The notes beneath the pieces were generated by a model, which was not told the origin of the DNA, made no database searches, and saw only the letters and a program-made list of their open reading frames with translations. From Ligustrum vulgare (taxonomy: Eukaryota > Streptophyta > Magnoliopsida > Lamiales > Oleaceae), in contig OY743183.1 of assembly GCA_963555705.1 (NCBI GenBank), positions 45,063,466-45,127,465 on the forward strand: a DNA stretch of 64,000 nucleotides. Reading direction: 5' to 3'. Made by a program: the position numbers and the translations under genes. Of the stretch, positions 1-12,774 are shown in pieces. Within the stretch, counting starts at the first letter, position 1. Every line of letters starts with the position of its first letter.

Positions 1-259
1 AAGGGTTTCTTACTTCATTAGACCTTCCAAGCCTGCCTCAACCTCTTGCTTTGCCCTTGAAATTTGGGCCTCTTCCACCTCTATTTCCTCTTCCACAGTA
101 GAAGCTTGAATTATGTGAATTTCCTTGGGTTAGATTGATTGAACCAAAATTGTTCCTAACCTAGCTAAGGTATTCCATCTTGCTTTCAAACGTCGTTAAG
201 TGTGGAAGATAGCTCGTGCCAAGAGATCTGATGTTTGTTATTCACCTGGACTATAATAA
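1..259. other. Unassigned left edge
   Basis: No coding region, terminal repeat or RNA gene could be recognised here. It may be the 5' part of the hAT remnant that follows, but no terminal inverted repeat is visible. Confidence 0.3.
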
Positions 260-1392
260 GGCGCGTATTCTTCATTAAAGCAAAAGATTTTTTTAGAGCT
301 ATACAAGGTATTTATGCTTTGTTTTCTAATTCTACACAAAGAGATGGAAAATTTTGAAAGGCAATGTTAAAACTAATGTAAAGTCATTGTCGGCAACACG
401 TTGGGAAATTCATGTAGAAGTCATTAAAAGCAATCAGATTTCAAGTTCCTCAGTTGAGAGAAGCTTTGCTTGAAGTGACTGAAAATGAAATGACAAAGAT
501 GTGAGATGTCGGGCTAATGCATTAGCAACCCTTTATGTTGGAAATTTTGAGTTTTTAGTAGCTATGATTATATGGTATGAAATATTGTATGATGTTAACT
601 TGATTAGTAAATACATACAATCTAATGACATGCATATTCATATTGCTATTGAGGAAGTGAAAGGGTTGATAGCTTTCTTTAAAAAATATAAGAAACTAGA
701 TTCAACGATGCTATAAATATTTCTAAAGAAATTGCCGATGAAATGAAAGTTGACCCTGTATTTCAAGTAAAGCGTATAATTAGTAGGAAGAGACATTTTG
801 ATGAAAATGCCACTGTAGAGGACACTCAATCACCTGAAGATTCTTTTAGAATAAATTATTTCCTCTATATAGTAGATCAAGCAATTGAATCACTAGAGAG
901 AAGATTTGATAGATTCACTACATATGAGAAAAAATTTGGATTTCTATTTTCTTTTGAGAAGTTAAATTTATTGGATGATGATAATTTGAAAGCATGTTGT
1001 GATCATCTTGATATTGTTCCTAGGAATGAAATGTTTTGTGATGTTGATGGTCAAGAATTGTTTCAAGAGCTAAATATTTTGCGAAATCTTTTACCAAAAG
1101 AAAAAATATAGCTTTTGACATACTGACTTATTTGAAAAGGATGGACTGCTTTCCAAATACATTTATTTCTTATAAAATTTTATTGACAATACCTGTTACA
1201 GTTGCATCTGTCGAAAGAAGTTTTTCAAAATTGAAGCTATTGAAATCTTATTTGCGATTAAATATATCACAAGAAAGATTGGAAGGACTTGCTTTGATAT
1301 TTATTGAACATGATTTGCTAGAAAGTATTGATTATAAAAAATTCATTAGTAGTTTTGCTTCAAAAAATGCAAGAATAACTTATTTTAAATGA
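260..1392 (+). pseudogene. Decayed hAT-superfamily transposase (zinc finger MYM / TTF-type)
   Basis: This is a broken transposase of the plant hAT group whose intact members have a TTF-type zinc finger, a DUF4371-like catalytic region and a C-terminal dimerisation domain. Readable pieces lie in different frames: about 260-500 with stops and frame changes, 501-716, 743-1111 and 1132-1392. The last piece holds the hAT dimerisation signature, with [20 protein letters not shown] followed by a segment ending ASKNAR. The middle piece has the expected acidic, Phe-rich spacer. Frame breaks fall near 716-743 and 1111-1132, and the zinc finger is absent or left of the window. No terminal inverted repeats or TSD were found, so its borders are unknown. 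It cannot encode an active transposase. Confidence 0.85.
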
Positions 1393-3224
1393 TTTGTTGC
1401 ATTTCAAGGCATATGATATTGTCTACGTTGTTTTCTTTCTTTTTTCAGGTCAACTCATATTAATTGTCAAAGATATTAGTGATTTGGATGATATTTTCTT
1501 AAGAAAATACGACATTTTGGATGTTTTGAAGGTTCTACAAGGCATAAATTTACAATCCGTTTGGCGGCTTGTAGCCACAATTTTTTTTATTTTTTTTGTT
1601 TTTTGATTTATTTGACTTTTTGATTTTTTAGGGTAAAATGTGTCGTTAAAAATTTGAGAGAGAAAATATGTATGATTAAAAAGTGGTATAGGAAATTGTG
1701 TAATTTAAAACATGTAATCATTAATTAAAAAAAAAAAAAAAAACCTCCATCCGAACGGTGTGTTAGTTTATTTGTTGTACATTTTCTTTATGATATGAAA
1801 ACGATATAAAAAAACATTAAAAATGATATTTTTTTTATGTGACAGTTTTATGTACAATGAGTTAATATAATAGTTTATTTTTTCTATGCGCATACCTTAT
1901 AATTAAATAATTGTTGCATTTGTTTTAATATTCGCACAGGACATCCAAAAATACAGGGTCGGCACTGTTGATAGTACTTAGGCCACTCTAAACTTGTTTA
2001 GATTTCCATAGTTTTTCATTTATAGCTTTTTAAAGTTCACTTGAGCTGTTAGAGCTCATAACACACATCACAATCTGTGATGTCATTGGGAAATATTGCC
2101 ACCCCATTAGTAGTTGTCAAGTTGATCAATGGACATCCACCTAGAGTAATAAAGGTTATGACTATGAGACATCTCTACTGTCACATGTGTTTCAGTTGTA
2201 ACTTGGCTAATGGTGAGCTGAGGAGGACATTCCTTGGTGCCAAGCAAGTATCCTTCTAAGCAATTACCCCTTACAATGGGATGGACATTATAACATTTTT
2301 TTCAGAGGAGAAAGTTGTCCTTGTCTTGCTTCAGAGGCTACTTGAGTTAAGTTCATGCCAAAGGGAGCAAGATTGCTCACAAGAGCTGGAACTTGAACTG
2401 TGGAACTAGGAGACTAATTACTTGGGTTAGTATTCGCCATTAGAGTATTTTTTATATTAATTATATTCTTAATACCTATAGAATATATATATAGGCAGTC
2501 AACAAATACATACAAATCATATATACAAACCAAAAAAGAAAGAAACGGTTGCCTCTCTCTCTCTCTCTAATATGTTTTACAACCATTTCTTTGACAAAGC
2601 CTGGAATCACGAAGATACATACTGTGGTGCAGATCACGTCTGTCGAAGGTGTTGGCCCAAAGGAAGCTATAGTCTTTTCTTCATTTCAAGTAACACGCGT
2701 TGCATAGTTGCCACTTCTTACCTCACGTTTTTAGAATTGTATTTATTCTTTGTTTCTTCATCCCCTGTTTTTCTGATTTATGTATCTTGAGCTTCATCTT
2801 CTTCCAAAACTTCTATCAAATCATTTTTTCCTCGAGCAATGGAGTAAACTTCTTCCTTAATAATGTAGTCATGTAAAACAAGACCCTCTTTAAAGAGCCA
2901 CAGGCCATGTAGACCACGAGTCTAGACACCCAGGTCCAACGTGTTCGCGAGCCCACCAGGAGGCCTCGAACTCTTTGATCAAACATTCACAGGATTGTTT
3001 GTACAAAGATTCTTAGAAAAATGATGCAACAAATGGCCCCAACTTGTTCTACAACTGTTGCATAATGCTTCATCTTCTACTTCAAAAAGGTTATAACATA
3101 CATTTGCATTCTTAGAAAAGTCAGAAAAACCAATGTTGAGAGAGGGAGAGAGACCAGAACTATGCAACAATACCTTTTACACTTCATATATGATATATCT
3201 TCTTATTAGCATATAATTACGAGT
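1393..3224. other. Intergenic stretch, no recognisable gene
   Basis: AT-rich DNA between the hAT remnant and the 3' end of the cyclophilin gene. It contains a poly-A run near 1726-1743 and a short CT microsatellite near 2552-2568. Short ORFs at 2077-2259 and 2572-2790 match no family I recognise. The stretch 2941-3224 may include 3' UTR of the minus-strand gene. A copy of the dispersed GTTAAAAAGT-type repeat lies around 1630-1720. Confidence 0.4.
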
Positions 3225-6200
3225 TTACGAAATGCTAATCTTCATTCTTCGAATCCTTAGAGGTACAGGGTTTTCTAAAACTGACACGTTAATGTTGTTC
3301 CAAACATCTGATTTTGTCGGAAGCCGAGCAATTTTCTCTGCTATCATCATGTCTTCAGGAAGTACAGAACCAAAAACGGTATATGAATTCTTCCATTCTT
3401 CGTGATTTGCCAAGCTTACGAAGAATTCAGGACCGGAGCCAACCCATGCTACTGATCCTCTTCTTATGATTGGACAGTGCTCAGACGGGATTTTATCGAA
3501 TGTCATTCCTTGGGCTTCAAGAGTTCCTTGAACAAGAGCAAATGGAGGACCAAAGGAAGCCTGAGAAGATGAAAGTGGATCTAATGCATGTGATTTGATG
3601 AGATCAAGATGATTTTCCAGCAAATGGAATAATCAGAAGTGGTGTAAAATAACAACTTATCATCGGTCGCTAAAAGAATTCGTCCAAAGCTTTCAAAACA
3701 TAAAACACAAACACAAACAGAAATAAAGAGTCAAGTAATAAGGTATACAAATCTTAACCAATAACATTTATAAGAGGATAAATAAAAGTAATATGGTGAA
3801 AGAGATTAAAATAAACGATATCTACGTTCTTCACACCGTCTTAATTTCCCTTAGAACTGGTCTAATTCTACAGATTTCATGGATCTCAAGGCTATTTATG
3901 CATATACTGCACATGCGTTGAGCTTAAAAAGAATTATTTTAAATAGTTAAGATTTAATATAAATCTCTTTTGTTGGTCGAAGCTGGAAATAAGCAAGTAC
4001 ATATTTTGAAAGTAACCCCTTTCCTGATATCAAAATAACTTTTTTTGCTTCAATTAAGAAAAGTAGCATATTCAAACATGTTTAGAATTAGAATATACTT
4101 AAAAAGTAAGCCTGACATGATTTTAAGCTTAGCCAAACATCATCATCTTCAAGAATGTGTGAAAAAAATATAGATGCCAACAAATGAAACTGGTTTGAAA
4201 AATCGGGAATAGACGTTGTGCAATGTCAGTGATGAAATCAGGTCTGCCCAGTTTGCTTAATATTTTATTGAGATTTTGGAGTTTCGTAGTAGCAAAATTG
4301 CTAATAATCTGCTATTTTAGCTCAATCATACAGGGACATAATAATCAGGCAAGTGAAATGAATCAAAATGATGCCTATGAATGAACAGAAACAGACTCCT
4401 AAGTTCCTTTTAGTAGTCAAAACAACATGTGCAAATACAATGATCATTGATTCACGTGAATAAGAAACAATCTTTAATTCTTACATCTTTGATGTGTTTT
4501 CCTTTTGCATCCCAAGATTGACCCCGACTTTCTGCTCGATAGAACTGGCAACCTGCACAATGGCGTAATGCCAACAACTCTAGGATGTATTTAACTGAGA
4601 GTGGAGAACAATCGGGCAAAAGCTGCACAAAGATTACAAAGTTCATCAGGGTGGGGGGGGGGGGGGGAACGAAAAAATTGTAGTATTGGATCGTACTTGA
4701 TAGTATAAAAAAAAAAAAAAAAAACTGTCAATTACATTGCTCAGTCATTCATGCTCTTATTGTATAAAACTGTGCTATATCTTCCTCTATATTTCATGTC
4801 TCTTCTTCCTCTCACTCAACTTTTCATTATTCTTCACCAGTTTTTTTTATTCAGAACACTTTTTTTTGCTTCTGATGACCAGTAGATTAAAGTAAAATGG
4901 ATTCATATTCAGAACTTGAGATCTTATTGTGAATCAAAACATGTAAAATGCTTTAGATAAAATAATATGAAAATAGTTTCTAGTACAGTGTCTTTTTATT
5001 TTAACTAGTACATAATACGTGCATTGTAAATAACTTTGTAGCGTTATGATTTTTTCATTTAAATAATTATAGGGATAATTATATTGACACCACAATATTT
5101 GTTAATTACACAACATTTTATTTTTAATGAATATCTCTAAGCTTTTCTTATTTTTACACTTATGCTCCCCAAGTTTTTTATATAAATCCTTTATCATCAA
5201 CCATATATTAATTTTCATATCTTGTCCATAAAGATGATTTTTGTAAAAAATATTTCTTATGAAGGTCAAAAAAACTTATTTATCTCTCGTATTTTTAAAT
5301 AATTTAAGTAATTAATAATTAATACAAAAGTCAAAAATAAATATTCCCCCTCTTTTCAATGCACATTAGCAGAATATTTAGATATAAATTATGAAAGCAA
5401 AATATGTTAATTAATTGAAAGTTAAGAATAATAATGCTTTGGAAAAAAATTGGGGACATAAAAGCAAAAATTAGAAAATATTAAAAACCTTCCACGTAAT
5501 TAAAATGTAGTGTACATATAAAAAATTAAGGTGTGAATATGACTACCCTAATTATAGTTCGATCAAACTTTACAAATAAAATAGAAGAATAGAACGCTTG
5601 AAAATAATGTGAGATAAATCATTAGTTATATTAAAGCATCACAATAGTCAAGTTTTTGAAAATGTAAACACAATATTTTCTACAAAGCTAGTTTTTTACT
5701 TGAATTTTGGTGAAAAAGTAAACATCATATTTTCTACAAAGCTAATTTTTTTATTTGAATTTTTCGTTTATGATATGCGGATTAGGTAGTTTATGAGCAT
5801 TTGATTATTTGATTTAATACAAATGAAATTCAATTTCATGTATAATATTAATAAATTAATATTGATAAAAAGAACAAATACATTGTAGTTCAATGTATAT
5901 TAATATTGATAAAAAAGATTAAATATATGATCGTTTATTTTGTGACTTTTCAGATTCTCTAAGTTTTAATTTTTATATTAACTTCCAATAAAAGGCCTTG
6001 TTTGGTCCATGAGAAATTCAACAACTTTTCTCCAATTCATTTTCAATCACATATTTCTATGGGACCCACCACTTCATATACATTACAACAACTTTTCAAT
6101 TACACATTCAAAATTTTTTCCAAATTCTCCTATATCAAACAAGCTCTGAGAATATCTAAATGCTACAAGTTAGTTTTTAATGTTTACACCAATTTTATAA

Positions 6201-8468
6201 TAAAAGAGGAATGGTATTACTGACCACAGAAAAATAAATATAAGGGTAAAGTGTCAATCAAAAGTTTCTCCATCGTTCCACCTTTTAATAGATTTAAGAA
6301 AGTTCTGGAAAGTAAATTTACCTATGAATCAACACATGTAAAATGCTTAGGATAAAATACTTTCTAGTACTGCTTCCAGTGCCTTTTTATTTTAAAGAGA
6401 GTTTGAAGTATGATATGATGCACTGTGTTTAGTTCATCTATAAACATGTGTAGTTTGGTATGTTGGACAACTGAAAATCGTATCTGAAAAATGCGACCAA
6501 AAAAGGCTTAAACCATTTACTGATCAAGACAGATGTAATATGTTGACATGTTTTCCTCATTCACAGTTGTCAACCTTTTTCAGCATACCCTCAAGGAGGT
6601 TCCTTCTATAATCTGATTGATTAATCATCAGTTAGTAATTAATATTATGACAGTCTTTGACCACTCATTTGAAACAAATATCAACAACAGTTAAAGGAGA
6701 AAACTAGTCACATGATAGTTCGGCTAATATCTATATGCAGTATGCTTATGAATGCTGTTAATTTGTCTTCCCATGCAGGTGCACAATGACGATCTTACTA
6801 GAGACTAACATAATAATCATTTTCTTTTATTGGTGCGAGAAATGTCTTGATGCATAAATGCAAGATTATAAAGGTTACTGGAGATTGCAATGGCAGCCAC
6901 TGGAACTTCCTTTCTTTGAAGTGATCCAGATGTACAGGAAAACACTCCATGATTAAATCAATTATATGAATCTGATTAGGTAACAATATATGTATTTCTA
7001 ATCATTATTCGCTTACTTAGGAGATATGAATGTATACCTTGATGTGAAGAGTACCATGTTCTGTCTCAAAGCCAATAATACCCTTAAACAATAAAAATGG
7101 AAATGAAAAGTTAATTCATGAAGAAAAATTACATAATCCACAAGAGTCAGCATTAAGAAGAAACAAAACTACACTTTTGACAGTTTATTAGGAAAATATC
7201 AAAAGGGGAAGAGTGCGAGGAGAGGACGAGAAAATGTAATAATTAAAAGAGTGCAGCTTCTATTGACACGGAGACAGATAGTTACTGACTGCATCACAGG
7301 AAATAGTAAGAAAAATAATCAAGACAAGATCTAATATACCTCTCCTCTTCCAAAGACAAGGCCAGAAGTCCACATGACTTTGTCTCCTACTTCCTGCTTT
7401 TCAGGGGCCAGTAAATCCTTCTGTTTTTTCAACCAACACTGAAACAACAAAATAAATTTAAAAAAAAAAATTGTTAACCACGGAGTTGATGACAGTGATA
7501 ATTAATAGTTCTTTGAGCTAAATCATAAGATCTGTCTAAAATACTCACTACAACTACATTACTTCTCCTATAATGGATTAATACGCGCGCGCACAACAAT
7601 TCTCCTATTTCCTTGCTACAAGTTTCTTATTAGTCAAATAAATATATCATTAGAGTAGAGCTTTGAGCTCGATGTATAGTGTAGATTGATTTTAACTACA
7701 CATTGTTTTAGTTGGCTAATTAATCTTGGAGGGCGGGTCACGAGATTTCTACCGAACCAGTTGTCTTGATTGTTCTAGTCTTAGAGAACTTGAACCTTCA
7801 TCAACATCTTGTGCTTATTATTTATGTATTTGGTTCTCAACTAATAATTACATTTCCTCATAAAATTGTAATTTCTTCAACATTGTATTATGCAACTAAG
7901 TTTTCCAGTTCTGCAACTAGCACAAACATTAAAAGAACAAAAATTTATTTGACACATAGGCCATAGCCATATCTACCCTCTACCAATGAAGTGCCTAAAA
8001 GATTATAGACAGAAATTAAAACAAAAAAGAAAAGAAATTTCAAGTAACCTCGCCGAATTTGTTCCCACAAGCCTGCTTATTTCCACAAAAAACCCAGGTA
8101 TCACAGAGACAAGGCCCATCATTTCCAGTACACATGGCTTTACAAGCTTTACAACATTCACCAGAAGAATTGAATTTGAAGTCTGTTCCCCATTTGACAG
8201 CAGCCCCCCAAAGCTCCAAATTATGAATCCCCTTACAACACAACCCACCAGTAGCGCCACCACTCTCTACGCCGTTAACCCACTTTTCACCATTTGCATA
8301 GGATTCAGCCAGTGCTAATGATTCAACATCTGAATCATTTGCTGGTACTGATGGCTTTAAAACTGATAACACGAACATGTAGACCATAGAACAAGATACC
8401 AAACCGATCAAAAGCAGGATCAGAGAGGCCCAACGAGTCGGCTCGGAGTCATTTGGTTTCCGACCCAT
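3225..8468 (-). CDS. Cyclophilin-like peptidyl-prolyl isomerase, single-pass type II membrane protein with Cys-rich region
   Basis: Five exons on the minus strand join cleanly: 8049-8468, 7340-7438, 7038-7082, 4485-4622 and 3225-3560. All introns are GT-AG and in phase 0, giving 346 residues. The start is the ATG at 8466-8468. Residues about 14-36 form one membrane helix after a short basic N-terminus, which suggests a type II anchor in the secretory pathway. Residues about 72-147 are rich in Cys (CCKG, CCKACKAMC, CLCDTW, CGNKQACGNKFGE) and resemble a small PAN/apple-like module. The last 180 or so residues are a cyclophilin fold, with FYRAE, VQGTLEAQG, VGSGPEFFVS, HEEWKNSYTVFGSV and a C-terminal VWNNINVSVLE strand. 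The catalytic Arg-equivalent (FYR) and the Trp-equivalent (EEW) are kept, but the usual QGGD and GSQFF motifs are altered, so isomerase activity may be weak. Intron 3 (4623-7037) holds two MITEs. The family is known in plants as membrane-anchored cyclophilin-like proteins. Confidence 0.88.
4653..4724. repeat. G15 run and A18 run in intron 3
   Basis: A run of 15 G (4653-4667) and a run of 18 A (4707-4724) lie about 30-100 bases upstream of exon 4 of the minus-strand cyclophilin gene. In the pre-mRNA they read as C15 and U18. The U tract sits near the splice acceptor at 4623-4624. Run lengths are prone to assembly error. Confidence 0.6.
5072..5548. mobile_element. MITE (477 bp) in cyclophilin intron 3
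   Basis: It starts GGGATAATTATATTGACACC and ends GTGTGAATATGACTACCC, which are imperfect terminal inverted repeats. The flanks TAATTATA (5064-5071 and 5549-5556) are an exact 8-bp TSD, readable as 9 bp if one terminal G is assigned to the target. A related copy at 21217-21682 has a 9-bp TSD, so a Mutator-type origin is more likely than hAT. It has no coding capacity. Confidence 0.75.
5994..6147. mobile_element. Short Tourist/PIF-like MITE, degenerate
   Basis: About 154 bp bounded by GGCCTTGTTTGGT on the left and ATCAAACAAGCTCT on the right, an imperfect terminal inverted repeat of the type common in plant PIF/Harbinger MITEs. No clean 3-bp TSD remains, so the exact ends are uncertain. It lies in intron 3 of the cyclophilin gene. 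Confidence 0.4.
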
Positions 8469-8795
8469 TGATTATTTTTGAGATTTCTGAAGATTGAAGA
8501 GCACCCAATTTCTGACGACTGAAGAGCAAAGAGATATTTTCAATGATCTTGTGATCTGGCCCCTTGAGGTATCGTTGACCTGAGAAATGAGTTAGCTGAA
8601 TTTGAAAATTGGAGTTTTATATCACAATTGGGATTGTGCTAGGGTGTTTTACTAGCAATTTATTTTTTAATAATAATAAAAAATTAATGAATAGTTGTAG
8701 GGGGAGTAGCGGTACCTAACCCTCATGTACATAACAATTGACCTTTGATCAAAATAAACAAATAAAAATAATTCAAAAATTTAATAAATGGTTAA
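8469..8795 (-). promoter_or_regulatory. 5' leader and proximal promoter of the cyclophilin gene
   Basis: This stretch lies between the start codon of the minus-strand cyclophilin gene and the adjacent Helitron, so the 5' UTR and core promoter must be here or inside the Helitron. No TATA box could be placed with confidence. The Helitron border leaves only about 330 bp of non-element sequence upstream of the ATG. Confidence 0.35.
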
Positions 8796-10969
8796 TCTAT
8801 ATATATCTTTATAATATATTATATTATAATATATAAAAGTAAGGTAGCTCTTAAAAATAATTTCTCGCCCATTTTTCTATTTCTATAAATAATAAGGTCA
8901 TATAAAATTAAATAGTATGAATGCAAAATTGATGTAGGTCAAATGTGAATGCATTTATTGCATATATATATATATATATATTAATTATGGTAAATACTAA
9001 ATAATGATTGATACTTTTTTAATCAATTTTAATTTTATTATTAATACTAATACTGAATGAGTTCAATCAATATTTTTAGTTATCAGTATTAAAATTATTA
9101 CTTAATTATTTTATTTATTTATTTGTTGTTCTTAATATTATAAATTCTATGTATAGCCATCAATATAAAAATTGTGTTTTAATTATTAATTGTCAAATCA
9201 TTTGTTATCTTTAATATCAAAAATCATATTTTCTAAAATATATGTAGTTGAAAAAATGCACAGCTTATAAATAATTTATAGAAAATGTTATTGAACGATG
9301 ACTAATATGGAATAATTAATGCTTTGGTTTCTTTTTAGTTAATAATATCAATAGAATGATTAACATTTTTAATCATTCTTAATTTTAATAAATTTTTAAA
9401 GATTATAGGGTATAAGATTATTTGTATAATTTTGTGATATCCAACTTTAATCGGTTGTCGTATCATAATAATTGCGATATTTTCAAATTATTATTTTGAC
9501 AATTCGTTTTTGATTTTTTGAGAATTATTTTTGTGAAATAGTGATTTTTTAGAATGTATAGTTAAAAAGTAGTATGAAAAATTGTAAAATATAATTTTTT
9601 AAAGAATATGTGATTGAAAATGAATATTCAGAAAAATTGATTCTTGAAAAATCAATTACATCTGAGTAAGTGATAAAGTATTATGTCTTGTGGGTTAAAC
9701 AATCGTGCCGCTTTTATGAATCGAGATGCATAGATGATTTCTTAGTAAATAAAGTTAAATATATTTACGATATATATTCGTTAAAATTTAATCAAAACTA
9801 ACATTTTCTGTTGCTTAATTTGTTACATTAATTTAAATATACGACCACATCTGTTTAATTTGTAATATTAAAGTAAATATGAAATAAAATATTTGTTTAA
9901 TAAATTTAAATATCAAATATTGTAATAAGATAGTTAGTACAAATTCTAATAATATCATTCGGATAGTGATAAATTATTTGTGATAATGTAGAAATTATAT
10001 TTTGAAAAAAATAATTACATTAATAATCATTAAAATTGAATAGTTATGCGAACGGTCATTGAAATTTTTTTTTTTTTAAGTAATAAGTTATTTAAGTTCC
10101 TAAGTATTACAATTGTGGCAACTTAGTTAAAAAAAATAAAATAAAAAAATTGTCCTTATAATTTACATATAAATTAAAAAAATCATAATTTTTAACAGCT
10201 CATTGTACCAAAAATTACTATTACGAACTATATTACTTGAAATAATGAGTCTCAAACAGGTGCTTAAATATATATTATCCACAAAATCATTATTATTAAA
10301 CTCATTTTGTGGATAATGAGGGCTCAAATAAGGACTAAATATGCTCACGAAAGAAAAATGTAATATATAAAGAGAGAGCAGTTCCAAAAAATAAGTATAG
10401 ACCCATTTTCCTATCTAAAACACATTTTCTAATATGGTAATTATTAGTAGTAATTCATTATTTATTATTCATTTTGGTCCTAAGGTTTCTTGGTCCGTCT
10501 TCCCCTCTTGAAAATCAATTACTTTTTTTTAAAATTCGTAAAAATAAAAAATAAAACTTTGTCAATCTCACATAAATATTTTTATTTAAAAATAGAAAAT
10601 AAAAGATAATGAAATAAGAACGTTCATCAATCTATTTTTTTTCCTTTCATTTTCGTTTTAATAAAATTCTAAGCGTACAGATATATCTATTTTTTCTACT
10701 TATTACAAATTCTATTTAAATGTAATTTTTCTTTTCCATTTGAAGTTTTAAATCAATTCAAATTACAATATTTAAAGAAATTCCTGAAACGATAAACATA
10801 CGAACCGTAAAAAAAATTAAAAATAATTAAGGTATATGTAATGTACTTTTGTAATTAATTATCTTCATTTATTTCTCTTTTTTAATTAAATATTCATTTC
10901 ATATATTAAAATATAAATTTAATATATGTAGGTAACAAATGATCGTACATCGCACGGGTGTAACGCTAG
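8796..10969 (+). mobile_element. Non-autonomous Helitron 1
   Basis: The 5' end is TC (8796-8797) after a host A, leading into an AT-rich stretch that reaches TATAAAAGTA, as in the other Helitrons here. The 3' end is CTAG (10966-10969) followed by host T, preceded by the plant Helitron hairpin region with CATCGCACGGG. Insertion between A and T without a TSD fits Helitrons. The 2.17-kb interior is AT-rich, and I found no Rep/helicase sequence or captured gene in it. Confidence 0.8.
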
Positions 10970-10983
10970 TAATTTATAAAAAT

Positions 10984-11010
10984 AGCTGAGTTTTCCCGCC
11001 AAACTCAGCT
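10984..11010. repeat. Perfect 10-bp inverted repeat at Helitron 2 5' end
   Basis: AGCTGAGTTT and AAACTCAGCT form a perfect 10-bp stem around the loop TCCCGCC. It lies 15 bp inside the inferred 5' end of Helitron 2. The other Helitrons here have similar words (CTGAGT, TTTCCC, CCAAAACTC) without the perfect pairing. Confidence 0.8.
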
Positions 11011-11595
11011 TCTATTATGTTCACATTGCTGTTACTTCTGACCAATGATGAAATGAGACTTAATTATAAAAAATAAAAAATATGAATAATTTTTTTACTT
11101 ATTTATATTTGGTTATTTGTTTTTAAATCTCTATTTTCATAAAATTATTCTAATCTTTTAATGTTTTGAATCTTACACATAAGTATTTGTGTTTAGTCAT
11201 ACAAATTTAATGTAAAATTTTCAGTTCAAAATTATATCGAAGTAGTATTACACATCTAATATTAAATAAACATTATTGTATAAATTTTTTTATAAATAAT
11301 CTTATTTTTTTAATTATTTAGTACATCTAAAAATTCGAACTCCTGTGTATTGCGTTTTCTTAAATTAATGTGTATTTTTATAGAAAGTTACATTAATTCG
11401 TCAATAATTTTTTATAATGATTGTGATATTTTATTGGTCTTAATCTTATGGATGAATAATTTTGTTTAATTACACAAATCCAATGTTGAATTTTCATTCA
11501 CATATATATCGAATATTTAATCAAGTTATATTAAATTTTATTATAAATAATCATACTTTTAAGTTCTTTGTTACATATACATAATAACGTTCTTT

Positions 11596-12774
11596 TCTAC
11601 ATCAGATTATTTATCAAAATAATTTTATTTACAATTAAATTTAATTATTATTTAATTTTTTATTCCCGAAAGTCTCATATCACATTTTTTAACATTAACA
11701 GTTAACAAATTCATTTATATATTGTTTTGAAATGATATAGTTACAAATGGTTTTTTGTCCTAACTGTTAAGTCTAAATTTTGAAAAATAATTAACTATGT
11801 CATGATATTAATTGTTATATTTTAATTCAATATTTATAATTCATAAATTTCTACAACAATAAGTAAATTGTCTCCCAATTTACTTAACTAAAAACTGAGA
11901 TGATCAACGTTATATTATAATTTCCATAAAAAACAATTACGTTGTATAAATTTTGAAAATCTATAATATCATGAATTTGATGCATCTTTGTCAATCTCAC
12001 AATTTTAGATTTTTTTTTATTTTTTTATTTTTTATTATCGAATTCGTTTCTTATAGTGTTGTTTTCCATTGTCAATGGTCAAAACAGTGAGTCTTATCTT
12101 TTATACGCATGGTCTATATTATTAACTTTTACACCTATTATTTGATTGTTTAAAGTACAAAGACATTGAAGATCCTACATTTAAGTCTACATCAGATTAT
12201 TTATCAAAATAATTTTATTTACAATTAAATTTAATCATTATTTAATTTTTTATTCCCGAAAGTCTCATATCACATTTTTTAACATTAACAGTTAACAAAT
12301 TCATTTATATATTGTTTTGAAATGATATAGTTACAAATGGTTTTTTGTCCTAACTGTTAAGTCTAAATTTTGAAAAATAATTAACTATGTCATGATATTA
12401 ATTGTTATATTTTAATTCAATATTTATAATTCATAAATTTCTACAACAATAAGTAAATTGTCTCCCAATTTACTTAACTAAAAACTGAGATGATCAACGT
12501 TATATTATAATTTCCATAAAAAACAATTACGTTGTATAAATTTTGAAAATCTATAATATCATGAATTTGATGCATCTTTGTCAATCTCACAATTTTAGAT
12601 TTTTTTTATTTTTTTATTTTTTATTATCGAATTCGTTTCTTATAGTGTTGTTTTCCATTGTCAATGGTCAAAACAGTGAGTCTTATCTTTTATACGCATG
12701 GTCTATATTATTAACTTTTACATCTATTATTTGATTGTTTAAAGTACAAAGACATTGAAGATCCTACATTTAAG
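11596..12774. repeat. 590-bp direct tandem duplication inside Helitron 2
   Basis: Copy 1 (about 11596-12185) and copy 2 (about 12186-12774) are almost identical and differ by only a few substitutions and one T-run length change. Both end in a segment reading as the Cys-rich piece of the Helitron protein (DPTFK). Copy 1 stops there and copy 2 continues into the rest of that domain, so the duplication is younger than the Helitron insertion. Confidence 0.9.

Noticed and set aside
2077..2790. ORFs at 2077-2259 and 2572-2790 as small Cys-containing proteins
   Set aside because: No homology recognised, no signal peptide, and such ORFs are expected by chance.
6798..6986. 62-codon minus-strand ORF in cyclophilin intron 3, possible extra exon
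   Set aside because: Exons 3 and 4 join in phase 0 and give a complete cyclophilin strand without it. The ORF has no family match I recognise, and no convincing acceptor/donor pair keeps the frame.
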